Below, one piece after another: positions 8,587-15,991 of a stretch of 43,700 nt of DNA. This DNA is from a virus. Made by a program: the position numbers and the translations under genes. The notes beneath the pieces were generated by a model that saw nothing but the letters and a program-made list of their open reading frames with translations, did no database searches and had not been told where the DNA came from. The stretch spans positions 1 through 43,700 of the IMG/VR virus record IMGVR_UViG_3300027896_000079; one strand, given 5' to 3'. Position 1 is the stretch's first letter, and every line of letters begins with the position of its first letter.

Positions 8587-9558
8587 TTATTCGCTGGCGC
8601 TGGCTTCCTCTTCGCTTACAGCACATGTGATTGCCTCTTCGATCGCGAAACCAACATTTTCGTGCCAGTCACCATGAATTGATATCATCCGATGGTAGGA
8701 TTCGAATGTCGGATTGGAAATCCCATTATTGAGTTTTGTGAGCCAAATGAAGTTTTCTTTTGGTGTGGCAAACATCAGGTTTTGTCCTGCCATGCCGGCG
8801 AGTGGAGTCAATGTGAGGGGGGTTCCATCAATTAAATAATTGATCATACCTTTGTAATCAACGTTTCCTCCATAGAGATCTCTTCTCCTGCGCAAATATG
8901 CTGTGAACCATTCCGGAGCAATGCAAACATTCATTGGTTTTCTTTTGTATACTTGCTTTAAACCATCTGCAAACTTTTCGACTTGTTCGAAAATATCAAG
9001 AATAGTGAATGCTCCCAGGCCGGTGACAAAATTGATATTTGATGTTCCGGCCAAAAGTTTTGTCTTCAAAATGGTACAATATCCATCCATTGACTTTCCG
9101 GTATCCTGAGCAATATCTTCTGTCGGTTCCTCATATTCACCGGTGGCATACATTGTCATTTCTCTGTCTTCCGCAATTTTATCTGCCATTAAGACTTCGA
9201 ATACATAACGGGAGATCGGCCATTGTTCTCTGTTAATGTCTTCTTGCGCCATAAAACCAAGCCAGCTTCCCATGATTTCATCCGGATAAAATTCAACATC
9301 AACTTTATGCCGACGATGAATAATGGTAATTGGGGTGAAGGTAGCATTACCTTTTGGGGTCCATTTCTTTTGAAATCCCTGGACAAGATGATCAATGGTG
9401 GCTTTTGACGCGCGGAAATCCTCATCCTGGATTATCCTGGTCATCTGATCTGTAGATTCTGTTTTTTGAAGGATGAGAGTCCTTATTTGAGACTGATTCT
9501 GACCTAACCAGGTCCCGAATTCGGATTTTATTTCGTCAATATTGATTGTTGGGGTCAT
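8587..9558 (-). CDS. major capsid protein
   Basis: A 323-residue protein directly downstream of the head protease and upstream of another head gene. Its N-terminal helix, FHRRHKVDVEFYPDE-like strand segment (about residues 83-100) and MADKIAEDREMTMYATG region resemble capsid proteins of Bacteroidota phages. No enzyme motif is present. Size and position match an HK97-fold major capsid protein without an attached delta domain, since the scaffold function appears to sit in the protease C-terminus. The identification rests mostly on position and general resemblance. Confidence 0.75.
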   Translation of the reverse strand: MTPTINIDEIKSEFGTWLGQNQSQIRTLILQKTESTDQMTRIIQDEDFRASKATIDHLVQGFQKKWTPKGNATFTPITIIHRRHKVDVEFYPDEIMGSWLGFMAQEDINREQWPISRYVFEVLMADKIAEDREMTMYATGEYEEPTEDIAQDTGKSMDGYCTILKTKLLAGTSNINFVTGLGAFTILDIFEQVEKFADGLKQVYKRKPMNVCIAPEWFTAYLRRRRDLYGGNVDYKGMINYLIDGTPLTLTPLAGMAGQNLMFATPKENFIWLTKLNNGISNPTFESYHRMISIHGDWHENVGFAIEEAITCAVSEEEASASE

Positions 9559-9599
9559 TTTATTTTGATTTATGATGAATACTCAATGAATACTCAGGT

Positions 9600-10685
9600 T
9601 TATTTTTTGCCGGTTTCAAGTGAATCAGCAATTTCATTATGTTTGAATTTTGACGTAGGATCTTCTCCGTCGCCAGGAATAATGTCTTTGTTCTTCCCGG
9701 GGACGGTTTCTGTGGAAGCATCTTCTGCCTTCAGATCGTTGTATTTCTTGGTCATTGTGGCCAGAGAATCCTTTGTCGTTTTCAGGTCAGTAGTTAACTG
9801 ATTTTTCTCGGTTGTGACAGTTTGAAGATTGTCTTCGGCTGTCTTTTTGGCTGCAACAATAGCATTAACGGCATTCAGCACATCATCAATTGTTGCTTCG
9901 GGAGCTAAATTGAGAGCTGCAATGAATTTTGCAAGATTTTCCATGATTATATCGATTTCGTTTGTTGATTCTGATTTATTACTAATGGCTTCCTTGATTC
10001 GATCGACCAATTCAGCAAAAAAATTCTTTTTATCCTGGTCCTGCCCATTTGAATAATACTGGATCATCTCAGCATAGTTCATGTTCTTTATATTGGCCGG
10101 CAGATTTGCGGTAGTCTCTTCGATCACATCGATAATTTTTTCATCCAACGCCTCTTGAGCAGTTAAGAGATGGTCTGTGAAATCGAAATATTTTGCTTTC
10201 AGCTCTTCGGCGGTTAAACCTGTTTTTTCGGTCATGGATTGAATCAGTGATCCCTCATAAACATTTAAGAAATCAATAGATTCCTGATGATCCTTCACAT
10301 TTCCAACCGTAACGGTCATCGGGGAATGAAGCAGGATAATAGAATTTTTTGCAGCATGCCTGGTTTTCCCGGCCTCAAGGATGATTGCTGCCATTGAGGC
10401 GGCCAATCCATCATTGTAGGTGTGGATATCCTTTTTCGATTGAAGAATTACATTGAAAATGGGTAATCCCTCGTTGATTGAACCACCGGGAGAATTAATC
10501 CTGATATTGATCCGGTCATATTTAGCCTCAAGTGCCATGAATTCCGGAACGAAGTCAAAAGCAGTAGTATCGCTACCATCTTCATTAAACCAGGAGCTTC
10601 CAATGATCCCATAAATAAAGATATCGACCACTCCGGGGGTGTTTGCGCTTGTTTTTACATTCCAGAATTTTTTAGGCTTGTGCAT
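9600..10685 (-). CDS. ClpP-type prohead protease with C-terminal scaffold region
   Basis: Self-cleaving serine protease that matures the prohead. Of the 361 residues, about 18-185 form a ClpP fold: INSPGGSINEG near 63-73, nucleophile Ser97 in DGLAASMAA, and His120 in LLHSPMT. Residues ~255-361 are Ala- and charge-rich with a coiled coil (TTEKNQLTTDLKTTKDSL), typical of a scaffold moiety fused to the protease. The capsid gene follows 41 bases downstream. The leader is about 28 bases and follows a phage-type promoter at 10718-10752. Confidence 0.9.
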   Translation of the reverse strand: MHKPKKFWNVKTSANTPGVVDIFIYGIIGSSWFNEDGSDTTAFDFVPEFMALEAKYDRINIRINSPGGSINEGLPIFNVILQSKKDIHTYNDGLAASMAAIILEAGKTRHAAKNSIILLHSPMTVTVGNVKDHQESIDFLNVYEGSLIQSMTEKTGLTAEELKAKYFDFTDHLLTAQEALDEKIIDVIEETTANLPANIKNMNYAEMIQYYSNGQDQDKKNFFAELVDRIKEAISNKSESTNEIDIIMENLAKFIAALNLAPEATIDDVLNAVNAIVAAKKTAEDNLQTVTTEKNQLTTDLKTTKDSLATMTKKYNDLKAEDASTETVPGKNKDIIPGDGEDPTSKFKHNEIADSLETGKK

Positions 10686-10689
10686 AAAA

Positions 10690-10725
10690 TAATATTGTGC
10701 CCTTTTTAATGAGAATACAATATTA
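10690..10725. repeat. 9-bp inverted repeat overlapping the head-operon promoter
   Basis: TAATATTGT at 10690-10698 and ACAATATTA at 10717-10725 are perfect inverted copies 18 bases apart. The right arm contains the -7 box of the leftward promoter, and the left arm lies in the leader. A repressor or activator site is a reasonable reading. Confidence 0.5.
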
Positions 10726-10752
10726 TAATGCTGTATTGCCTTAATAAAGGAC
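10718..10752 (-). promoter_or_regulatory. phage-type promoter upstream of the prohead protease
   Basis: Read leftward: GTCCTTTA at 10752-10745, exactly 19 bases, then TAATATTG at 10725-10718 (seven of eight matches to TAnnTTTG). Unlike the other four copies, the ATG follows only after about 32 bases, leaving a short leader. Confidence 0.65.
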
Positions 10753-10763
10753 TGAAAAAAGCA

Positions 10764-11255
10764 TTATGTTCCGGGAATTCCGTCTTCGGAATGGATGAAA
10801 AGAGCCGGGTGCATCAGGTCGCCCAGGAATGTAACTTCATAACCGTTGAATCCCGGAACGTCGCCTGGTATTAGGAGTTTGTGGATTTTGGTGAAGGCGC
10901 CCTCGGTGGTTCCAAATAAACGGACCGTTCCGTTCTTATCCCTCACCTTTATCACTATTTTCCGGCCATCCATCTCAAATAATTGCTGTTCAGCATCGAG
11001 TCTATTCTTCGGAACCAGCATCTTGATGGTATAAGTATAGATCATTCCCGGATCGGTATCCTTTGGATCCGATTCTATATTAATGGTCCCATCTGATCCA
11101 TAAAGATTATTCCATGTCTTTCCTGATTTTAAGATTACAACCGCAATTAAAGTTGCAGGTGAAAAGGATATGGAATCAATGTCCTTTTGATAGATCCATT
11201 TAATTGGGTTCACGCCCCCGATATTTACTCCTGTATGAATGTCGATGTTTGTCAT
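10764..11255 (-). CDS. phage structural protein, function unknown
   Basis: A 163-residue protein from the ATG at 11255. An in-frame extension to 11321 uses a TTG and runs through a tandem repeat, so it was not used. The protein is beta-rich with no membrane segment or catalytic motif. It starts MTNIDIHTGVNIGGVNPIKW and later has FEMDGRKIVIKVRDKNG and GYEVTFLGD, a pattern often seen in tail-tube-like or head-neck proteins. It sits between the retroelement operon and the head protease. A major tail protein is possible, but I would not name it so. Confidence 0.65.
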   Translation of the reverse strand: MTNIDIHTGVNIGGVNPIKWIYQKDIDSISFSPATLIAVVILKSGKTWNNLYGSDGTINIESDPKDTDPGMIYTYTIKMLVPKNRLDAEQQLFEMDGRKIVIKVRDKNGTVRLFGTTEGAFTKIHKLLIPGDVPGFNGYEVTFLGDLMHPALFIHSEDGIPGT

Positions 11256-11278
11256 GATGATTAAATTAATAAGAATTA

Positions 11279-11324
11279 AAAAAGTCAACAAAAGCCAACA
11301 AAAGTCAACAAAAGTCAACAATTA
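11279..11324. repeat. 10-bp tandem repeat upstream of the structural gene
   Basis: Four near-perfect tandem copies of AAAAGTCAAC, one with C in place of T. Read leftward they give repeated TTGACTTTTG, so a -33 TTG may fall in this array about 20 bases before a weak TAATTTAA box. No spacers, so it is not a CRISPR array. It could be a regulator-binding array. Confidence 0.6.
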
Positions 11325-11347
11325 TCTCAAAGTTTAAAAAATACTCC

Positions 11348-11893
11348 TTAAACTGACGACATTTTTTTTACTTTTCTTTTTACTTTTTTTCGTCTGGAAT
11401 TTATTTGGTTTCTTTTATGTAAAAATCTTAGATAATCCTTTTCAAGTGTTGAATAAATATCGAGATCTTCGTTAAGATCAAATTTGTCAATAAAAATATT
11501 AATTGATTCTTTAATATTATATCCATTGTTTTTTGATTCGTCCATGTCGTGTTGAAAAATTGACTTGAAATATCTTGTTAAGCGAATAATGAAATAAGTT
11601 TTACTACATTTAGAAAGATAATTATTGTATATAACATTTTTGCTATCAAAATATGGAAGTCTTATTAATAACATTCCCTCATAATTACTATCTTCATGAA
11701 ATTCTTTTGGTGGTCGATTCAATAAATGTTCCAAGGTCCTTAAGAGAGGACTACCTTTTGGAAAATCTATTGGCATCTCACCATAAAGTTTTCCTAAAAA
11801 TTTTCTCAAATATGAAGGACATTCCATTTTTATTATAACGTCTGATGGCATGGTGATAAAGTTAGTTGTGTTTTGGGTTGATTTAAAGGTCAT
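11348..11893 (-). CDS. unknown protein downstream of the retroelement
   Basis: I do not recognise this 181-residue protein. It is Lys-rich, helical in its C-terminal half, and ends in a strongly basic tail (RRKKVKRKVKKM), suggesting nucleic-acid binding. The N-terminal third has CPSYLRKFLGKLYGEMPIDF. It overlaps the upstream gene by 11 bases and belongs to the operon that starts at the DGR. An ATG at 11851 is an alternative start. Confidence 0.65.
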   Translation of the reverse strand: MTFKSTQNTTNFITMPSDVIIKMECPSYLRKFLGKLYGEMPIDFPKGSPLLRTLEHLLNRPPKEFHEDSNYEGMLLIRLPYFDSKNVIYNNYLSKCSKTYFIIRLTRYFKSIFQHDMDESKNNGYNIKESINIFIDKFDLNEDLDIYSTLEKDYLRFLHKRNQINSRRKKVKRKVKKMSSV

Positions 11894-12212
11894 AATTAAT
11901 ATTTGCGGTTACTATGAGTTCTTCATTCCTTATTATTTTATTAATGATTTTTCGTTTTTTAAGATTAAGAAAGTAGGCTTGTAATAATTTATATAAATCA
12001 ATATCAACAAGGGACCCACCAGGTAGATTTAGATAATCTGTTAAAACAATCGCACCATAATCCACCTCGGTTTCATTTAATCCGATTAAATCGCTTGTTC
12101 TTAAAGGTTTTAATCTCATTTTTAATCTCGGTATACCATCGCTTTGGTATTGAGAAAATTTATTTAATAATCTGATTAATTGTTCGTGACGTTCTTGTTT
12201 TTCGGTTTTCAT
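11883..12212 (-). CDS. unknown small protein downstream of the retroelement
   Basis: Unrecognised 109-residue protein, basic and probably helical at both ends, with a central LVDIDLYKLLQAYFLNLKK segment. It follows the RT-linked small gene after 9 bases and overlaps the next gene by 11. Its size overlaps that of DGR Avd proteins and it is basic, but I see no feature that makes it an Avd family member. Confidence 0.65.
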   Translation of the reverse strand: MKTEKQERHEQLIRLLNKFSQYQSDGIPRLKMRLKPLRTSDLIGLNETEVDYGAIVLTDYLNLPGGSLVDIDLYKLLQAYFLNLKKRKIINKIIRNEELIVTANINYDL

Positions 12213-12221
12213 ATTTTTTTT

Positions 12222-12533
12222 TTAAGTAAAAATATATCTGTCATTTTCTTCAATAATAGTAGTCGTAAAAGGGAATCCGGTTACCGGTATTTGTTGAATC
12301 ATTTCGATTAATGGTCCGGAAGAAGTAAATAATATATGCTTTATATCATTGATTGAGATTTGTAGATGCAGACATTTGTCAGCGCCTCTTTCCCGGAATG
12401 CCTGAACCTTTGATTCCTCAATCTTATGATCATGAATAATGATTTCCTTCCCCAGGATCTTCGAGATCTTGATCTTGTCACCGACAAAACTCTTCGCCGT
12501 TACAGTAATGCCGAATTGGTTAAAGTTGTTCAT
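12222..12533 (-). CDS. small beta-rich protein translationally coupled to the DGR reverse transcriptase
   Basis: A 103-residue protein whose ATG (12533-12531) overlaps the RT stop as ATGA. A longer frame from 12581 would overlap RT by about 50 bases and was not chosen. The sequence is beta-strand rich (FGITVTAKSF, KCLHLQISIND, HILFTSSGPLIE, PFTTTIIEENDRYIF), so an OB-like or ssDNA-binding fold is plausible, unlike the four-helix Avd accessory proteins. The tight coupling suggests a role in mutagenic retrohoming or in the same regulatory unit. Function is not known to me. Confidence 0.75.
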   Translation of the reverse strand: MNNFNQFGITVTAKSFVGDKIKISKILGKEIIIHDHKIEESKVQAFRERGADKCLHLQISINDIKHILFTSSGPLIEMIQQIPVTGFPFTTTIIEENDRYIFT

Positions 12534-13480
12534 GCATACAATTTTTTCATTAAATGTTTGCCATTGCAATGTTTGGCCCATCCTTTATATGATGCAATCG
12601 ATGCCGGGTTCCTGTTCCGGGCCAGCATCCTGGCAAAGTTCTGTTTGATGGTTTTGCGCAGGCGTGTATGCGTATGGAAGAAAACATACCCTAAAAAATC
12701 TATTCCCCTGGCATCCACCGGGTAAACCTGATAGTTGTCTTTCACTGTAAGTTTTAATTGCTCCTGCAGGTATTTGGTGATATCGGACAAGATCTGATGC
12801 AGGTAGGTTTTATTTCCGGCCATGATCACCAAGTCATCAGCATACCGGAAATAATATTTTACCTTTTTCTCCTCTTTGATCCAGTGGTCAAAATAAGTGA
12901 GATAGAAATTTGCAAAATATTGACTCAGATAATTGCCGATCGGAAGTCCATCGGTGCTATCGATGATCTCATCCAAGAGCCATAGAAGATCCTGATCTTT
13001 TATTTTCCTTCTTAGGAGTTGTTTTAAGATGGCATGATCAATGGATGGATAGAACTTGCGGACATCCATCTTTAAACAAAATTGTGTGCCTGAGATATCC
13101 TTGAGCGCGCATTTCACGGCATTGGCCGCCGCGTGGATCCCGCGACTTTTTATGCAACTATATGTATCAACTGTGAATGTGGATATAAACAGCGGCTCCA
13201 GGATATTCATCACCGCATGGTGCGTGATCCGGTCCGGAAAATATGGAAGTCGGTAGATGATCCTTTCCTTTGGTTCATAGATTGAAAAGGTGGTATATTC
13301 AGAAGTTTTGTAGGTCTTGTTTAACAGCATCTCATGAAGTAACCGGATGTTTCTCTCCCGGTTCTTGTCATGGAAGATAATGCCAGGCTGTTTCAACTTG
13401 CCTTTTCTGGCAATCTTATCTGCCAACTTGAGATTTTCGATGCTGCAGATCTGATGATATAAATTCCCTTTTCTTTTCAT
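12530..13480 (-). CDS. diversity-generating retroelement reverse transcriptase
   Basis: Error-prone RT that copies the template repeat RNA, misincorporating at adenines, for transfer into the variable repeats. The protein has 316 residues from the ATG at 13480 (MKRKGNLYHQICSIEN, the usual DGR RT start). A GTG at 13534 and an ATG at 13513 are alternatives. Motifs, numbered from 13480: KMDVRKFYPSID at 137-148; IGNYLSQ at 181-187, the DGR signature in place of the QGxxxSP of group II intron RTs; catalytic YADD at 213-216; DFLGYVFF later. It lies just downstream of the template repeat. The domain layout is complete, with no frameshift. Confidence 0.95.
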   Translation of the reverse strand: MKRKGNLYHQICSIENLKLADKIARKGKLKQPGIIFHDKNRERNIRLLHEMLLNKTYKTSEYTTFSIYEPKERIIYRLPYFPDRITHHAVMNILEPLFISTFTVDTYSCIKSRGIHAAANAVKCALKDISGTQFCLKMDVRKFYPSIDHAILKQLLRRKIKDQDLLWLLDEIIDSTDGLPIGNYLSQYFANFYLTYFDHWIKEEKKVKYYFRYADDLVIMAGNKTYLHQILSDITKYLQEQLKLTVKDNYQVYPVDARGIDFLGYVFFHTHTRLRKTIKQNFARMLARNRNPASIASYKGWAKHCNGKHLMKKLYA

Positions 13481-13580
13481 TGTGCCTTTGCTGTTAAAAG
13501 ATCGTTTTCCCATCGGTACCAACGCTCTTTTCACTATCGTGATTTTTTGGCATGTTGCCAGGGTCTATGCTGCTAAAATA

Positions 13581-13661
13581 GCTTAGGTGAGAGCTGACAT
13601 TCGTATTCGTATTATCGTAGTTGTAATTCGAATTCGAAAAGTCGAACCTGGACCTGGCCGA
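13581..13661 (-). repeat. DGR template repeat (TR)
   Basis: An 81-bp template on the RT-coding strand, read from 13661 down to 13581. It contains 24 adenines, many in AAY triplets in the frame used by the targets (six Asn codons). Variable repeats at 13776-13856 and 14206-14286 match it without gaps except at adenines. It sits 42 bases after the first target gene and about 100 bases before the RT start, the classic target-TR-RT order. Confidence 0.96.
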
Positions 13662-13703
13662 CCGAACTATCAGCTGATGCAGCATACCACCGGAGAATTT
13701 CAT

Positions 13704-14120
13704 TTACAGAAAGAACTTCTTATATTGCTCATTGAACTGCTTAAAAATATACAACGCCTTTTCAGATGAATCTGTGCAAAGGCGAGAGCCGACATCCGTA
13801 AACGTATAACCGCAGTAGTAATACGAATCCGAAAAGACGAACCCGGACCCGGCCGAATTAACTTGTCCCCAGGGATAATATTTCCACTGGCTCCTGTTTG
13901 TGAAGTCGGCCTTCCATCCATCATTTATTGCTTCGAAAATGACGAATAGTTCATAAACTGCAAGCCATGCCGCCCGGAATCTTGGTGGAATAATTGCTGG
14001 TAGGTCCTTTAGTTTAGGACGTTCAAGTTTTTGCTTTTTGAAAGCATCATTAATGGTCTTTATCGATTTGTAATCGAATGGGGTCTTGACCTTCCTGGTA
14101 GATTTTGTTTCCTTTTTCAT
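13704..14120 (-). CDS. DGR target protein 1
   Basis: A 138-residue protein carrying the nearest variable repeat at residues 89-115. The preceding WKYYPWGQVNSAGSGF and following VGSRLC sequences match the second target, so the two are paralogous. The variable residues alternate with fixed Phe, Tyr, Ser and Thr, which suggests a C-type-lectin-like display surface. A ~23-residue helix follows the variable segment, so the repeat is not at the very end. The N-terminus is Lys-rich and there is no signal peptide. It is far from the tail genes. Its ligand and whether it is a virion protein are unknown. Confidence 0.88.
   Translation of the reverse strand: MKKETKSTRKVKTPFDYKSIKTINDAFKKQKLERPKLKDLPAIIPPRFRAAWLAVYELFVIFEAINDGWKADFTNRSQWKYYPWGQVNSAGSGFVFSDSYYYCGYTFTDVGSRLCTDSSEKALYIFKQFNEQYKKFFL
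13763..13774. other. hairpin just after variable repeat 1
   Basis: CAGA-TGAA-TCTG, a perfect 4-bp stem with a 4-base loop, begins two bases beyond the 3' end of the variable repeat. A hairpin or cruciform at this place is known to aid retrohoming in studied DGRs. The second target shows only a 3-bp equivalent. Confidence 0.45.
13776..13856 (-). repeat. DGR variable repeat 1 (VR1)
   Basis: 81 bp aligned to the TR without gaps. There are 16 differences, all at TR adenines (replaced by G or T). The last 18 bases in the sense direction are identical to VR2, including four shared changes from TR, as expected for a fixed initiation-of-homing segment. Confidence 0.96.
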
Positions 14121-14124
14121 GATT

Positions 14125-14598
14125 TTACTTATTAATGGTTAAAAGTTCCCTGTGAATTTCAATAAACTGCTTTCCAAAATAATCTGCCAGCTCTTGAGTA
14201 GGAAAGCAAAGGCGAGAGCCGACAGTCGAATCCGTAATAACGTAGACGTAAAACGAACCCGAAAAGTCGAACCCGGACCCGGCCGACCATTGAAACCAAG
14301 GATACCATTTTTTCTCATTTCTATCATTCCAGTTTGGTTCCCATTCGCCCCGGAGAACTTTTGCAATTAATTTCAGCTTTTTATAGGCTATTTCATCCAA
14401 AGTATCTGATGAATGATAAACATCATCAGGAAATACCCCAACCTCAATGCAAGCATCTTCAAAAGTTTTTATCCGGTCCATAATATTGTCGGAAAAAAAA
14501 TCTTCTCCAAATTTTTCCATAAGGATTTTCTGAAACCATTTAGGGACATCCTTAAATAGCTTCTTTGCTGTGGGTTTTTCAAGGTTCAATGTTTCCAT
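14125..14598 (-). CDS. DGR target protein 2
   Basis: A 157-residue paralogue of target 1, with the variable repeat at residues 105-131 followed by FPTQELADYFGKQFIEIHR, a probable C-terminal helix. The conserved flank WYPWFQWSAGSGFDF and the closing VGSRLCF frame the diversified part. The N-terminal ~90 residues are unlike those of target 1 in detail (KDVPKWFQKILMEKFGEDFF). The next gene starts 4 bases after its stop. No signal peptide or membrane segment. Binding function is inferred only from being a DGR target. Confidence 0.88.
   Translation of the reverse strand: METLNLEKPTAKKLFKDVPKWFQKILMEKFGEDFFSDNIMDRIKTFEDACIEVGVFPDDVYHSSDTLDEIAYKKLKLIAKVLRGEWEPNWNDRNEKKWYPWFQWSAGSGFDFSGSFYVYVITDSTVGSRLCFPTQELADYFGKQFIEIHRELLTINK
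14206..14286 (-). repeat. DGR variable repeat 2 (VR2)
   Basis: 81 bp aligned to the TR without gaps. There are 17 differences, all at TR adenines (to G, T and once C). VR1 and VR2 differ from each other at 14 positions, again only at TR adenines, so each has diversified independently. Confidence 0.96.
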
Positions 14599-14624
14599 GG
14601 TAATTGATTTTTGATAATTAATGA

Positions 14625-15437
14625 TTAAAATATTGTCTTTTGTGGTAAATCGTAATTCCAGACTAATACCTCAAATTTTTTTCGGTCATTCTTCCGCATT
14701 CCTTTATTATTGAATGTGTGAGTAGAACTGTGCCATTTGTTTTTCTCAATATATTCCTGCAACATTTCGCTATGGTAATTACTGATGAGAAACTTCCCTT
14801 TGCATGTTTCACACCATTGTAACAGCTTTTCAAATTCATCAAAAGAATATCCCTTATAGTGTCCTTGGTCAGCATTTGGATATGGTGGATCAATATAATG
14901 GAAGGCATCTTTAACATTTCTTGATTCCAGAACCTGGAGAGCGTCCCTATTTTCAATAATGACAGATTCTATTCTTTTTACTATTTCCATTGTGAAAGCA
15001 TCCTTATTCCTTTTCATTACCGCAGGAGGTAATGTGCCCTGATCATTCGAATATTTAAGCCCCCCCCCGATCTTATTTCCATAACTTGAATTGCTGCACA
15101 TCCAGAATGCCCATGCCACATCAACTTCTAAAAATAAATTCTTGTTTTTTATTATCAGAAGCGCCCTATCGTGTAGGGTTCTTGAAAAACAAGTGGATTG
15201 TATTTTCAGATTCAACTCTTCAAAATTTGTTTTTAATTGTTGATAAAAATTAATGACAATATCAAGGATGTCATTTATGGTTTCATTTTTTGCTGGTGAT
15301 TTGGCAAAAAGTAATGCACCACCTCCGAAGAATGATTCAGTATATACTTTATGTTGTGGTATCATAGGTAGAATGATGGGAAGCATGGATGTCTTGCCAC
15401 CATAATAAATAATCGGAGATCTCATAATTCCATTCAT
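14625..15437 (-). CDS. D12-class adenine DNA methyltransferase (Dam-like)
   Basis: Transfers a methyl group from SAM to adenine N6 in DNA. The 270-residue protein has an N-terminal IIYYGGKTSMLP motif, SAM-binding ESFFGGGALLF near 34-44 and catalytic DPPY near 178-181 (HYIDPPYPNADQGHYKGYS), the order and length of the D12/Dam class. The ATG overlaps the upstream stop as ATGA. It lies just before the DGR targets and probably protects phage DNA or times replication. The recognition site cannot be read from the sequence. Confidence 0.9.
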   Translation of the reverse strand: MNGIMRSPIIYYGGKTSMLPIILPMIPQHKVYTESFFGGGALLFAKSPAKNETINDILDIVINFYQQLKTNFEELNLKIQSTCFSRTLHDRALLIIKNKNLFLEVDVAWAFWMCSNSSYGNKIGGGLKYSNDQGTLPPAVMKRNKDAFTMEIVKRIESVIIENRDALQVLESRNVKDAFHYIDPPYPNADQGHYKGYSFDEFEKLLQWCETCKGKFLISNYHSEMLQEYIEKNKWHSSTHTFNNKGMRKNDRKKFEVLVWNYDLPQKTIF

Positions 15438-15604
15438 TTCACATCCTTTCCAATCGACATAAATCCCCTGGTTATCTTTCCGAAAAGAATCCCGGCCTGA
15501 TCAGGATAAAAGAATACCAGGATGAACAGATAAATCGCGATCGCAAAAATCACGACGTTAACCAGGGTGCCCGACAGGCTTTCAATTTTATAGAGTAACT
15601 TCAT
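15434..15604 (-). CDS. small single-span membrane protein
   Basis: A 56-residue ORF with one clear transmembrane helix at about residues 14-33 (LVNVVIFAIAIYLFILVFFY). It starts with ATG at 15604 and its stop overlaps the methylase start (ATGA), which supports it being a real gene. Function unknown. Confidence 0.65.
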   Translation of the reverse strand: MKLLYKIESLSGTLVNVVIFAIAIYLFILVFFYPDQAGILFGKITRGFMSIGKDVK

Positions 15605-15619
15605 TGGTTATTCATATTT

Positions 15620-15991
15620 TTATGATCCATAATCAATTACAACTATTTTGCCCTTGTAAAATCCGTAGCTATCGGATTTATTTTCTGCAGTAATAAGGCA
15701 GTTTTCGTTTACATGAAGTAACGCCTGAATGTCATCGTAATAAGTAATATATTCTTCATCACTCAATACTTTTACTTTTGGCATTACTATTAATAATCCA
15801 AATGGAAGATGAAATAATATCGGACAAACCCTACCAACAACATCCTTATTTTTACTGGTTTCAACCTCGCCTAAATTATTTAATAACCCCCAAAGAAAAT
15901 TCCGATAGCAGTATAGGAAATTGGGTATTTTAAAAGCAAACCTTTTTGTTAAAAAAACAATTCTTGTACAACCTTGTCTATTTATTTTCAT
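15620..15991 (-). CDS. unknown protein with a kinase-like motif pattern
   Basis: A 123-residue protein from the ATG at 15991. The frame extends to 16099 but would overlap the upstream gene deeply. The order of CTRIVFLTKRFAFKIPN (a beta strand with a Lys), a middle CPILFHLPFGLLIVMPKVK and a final GKIVVIDYGS resembles a minimal protein-kinase-like fold with a DFG-like DYG. It is too short for a full kinase and lacks a clear catalytic HxD. It overlaps the upstream gene end by 14 bases. Confidence 0.6.
   Translation of the reverse strand: MKINRQGCTRIVFLTKRFAFKIPNFLYCYRNFLWGLLNNLGEVETSKNKDVVGRVCPILFHLPFGLLIVMPKVKVLSDEEYITYYDDIQALLHVNENCLITAENKSDSYGFYKGKIVVIDYGS

Noticed and set aside
11279-11324. 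CRISPR array
   Set aside because: 10-bp tandem units without spacers and no cas genes.
12534-12581. N-terminal extension of the RT-linked small gene
   Set aside because: The ATG at 12533 overlaps the RT stop as ATGA, a normal coupling signal, and the extension lies wholly inside RT.
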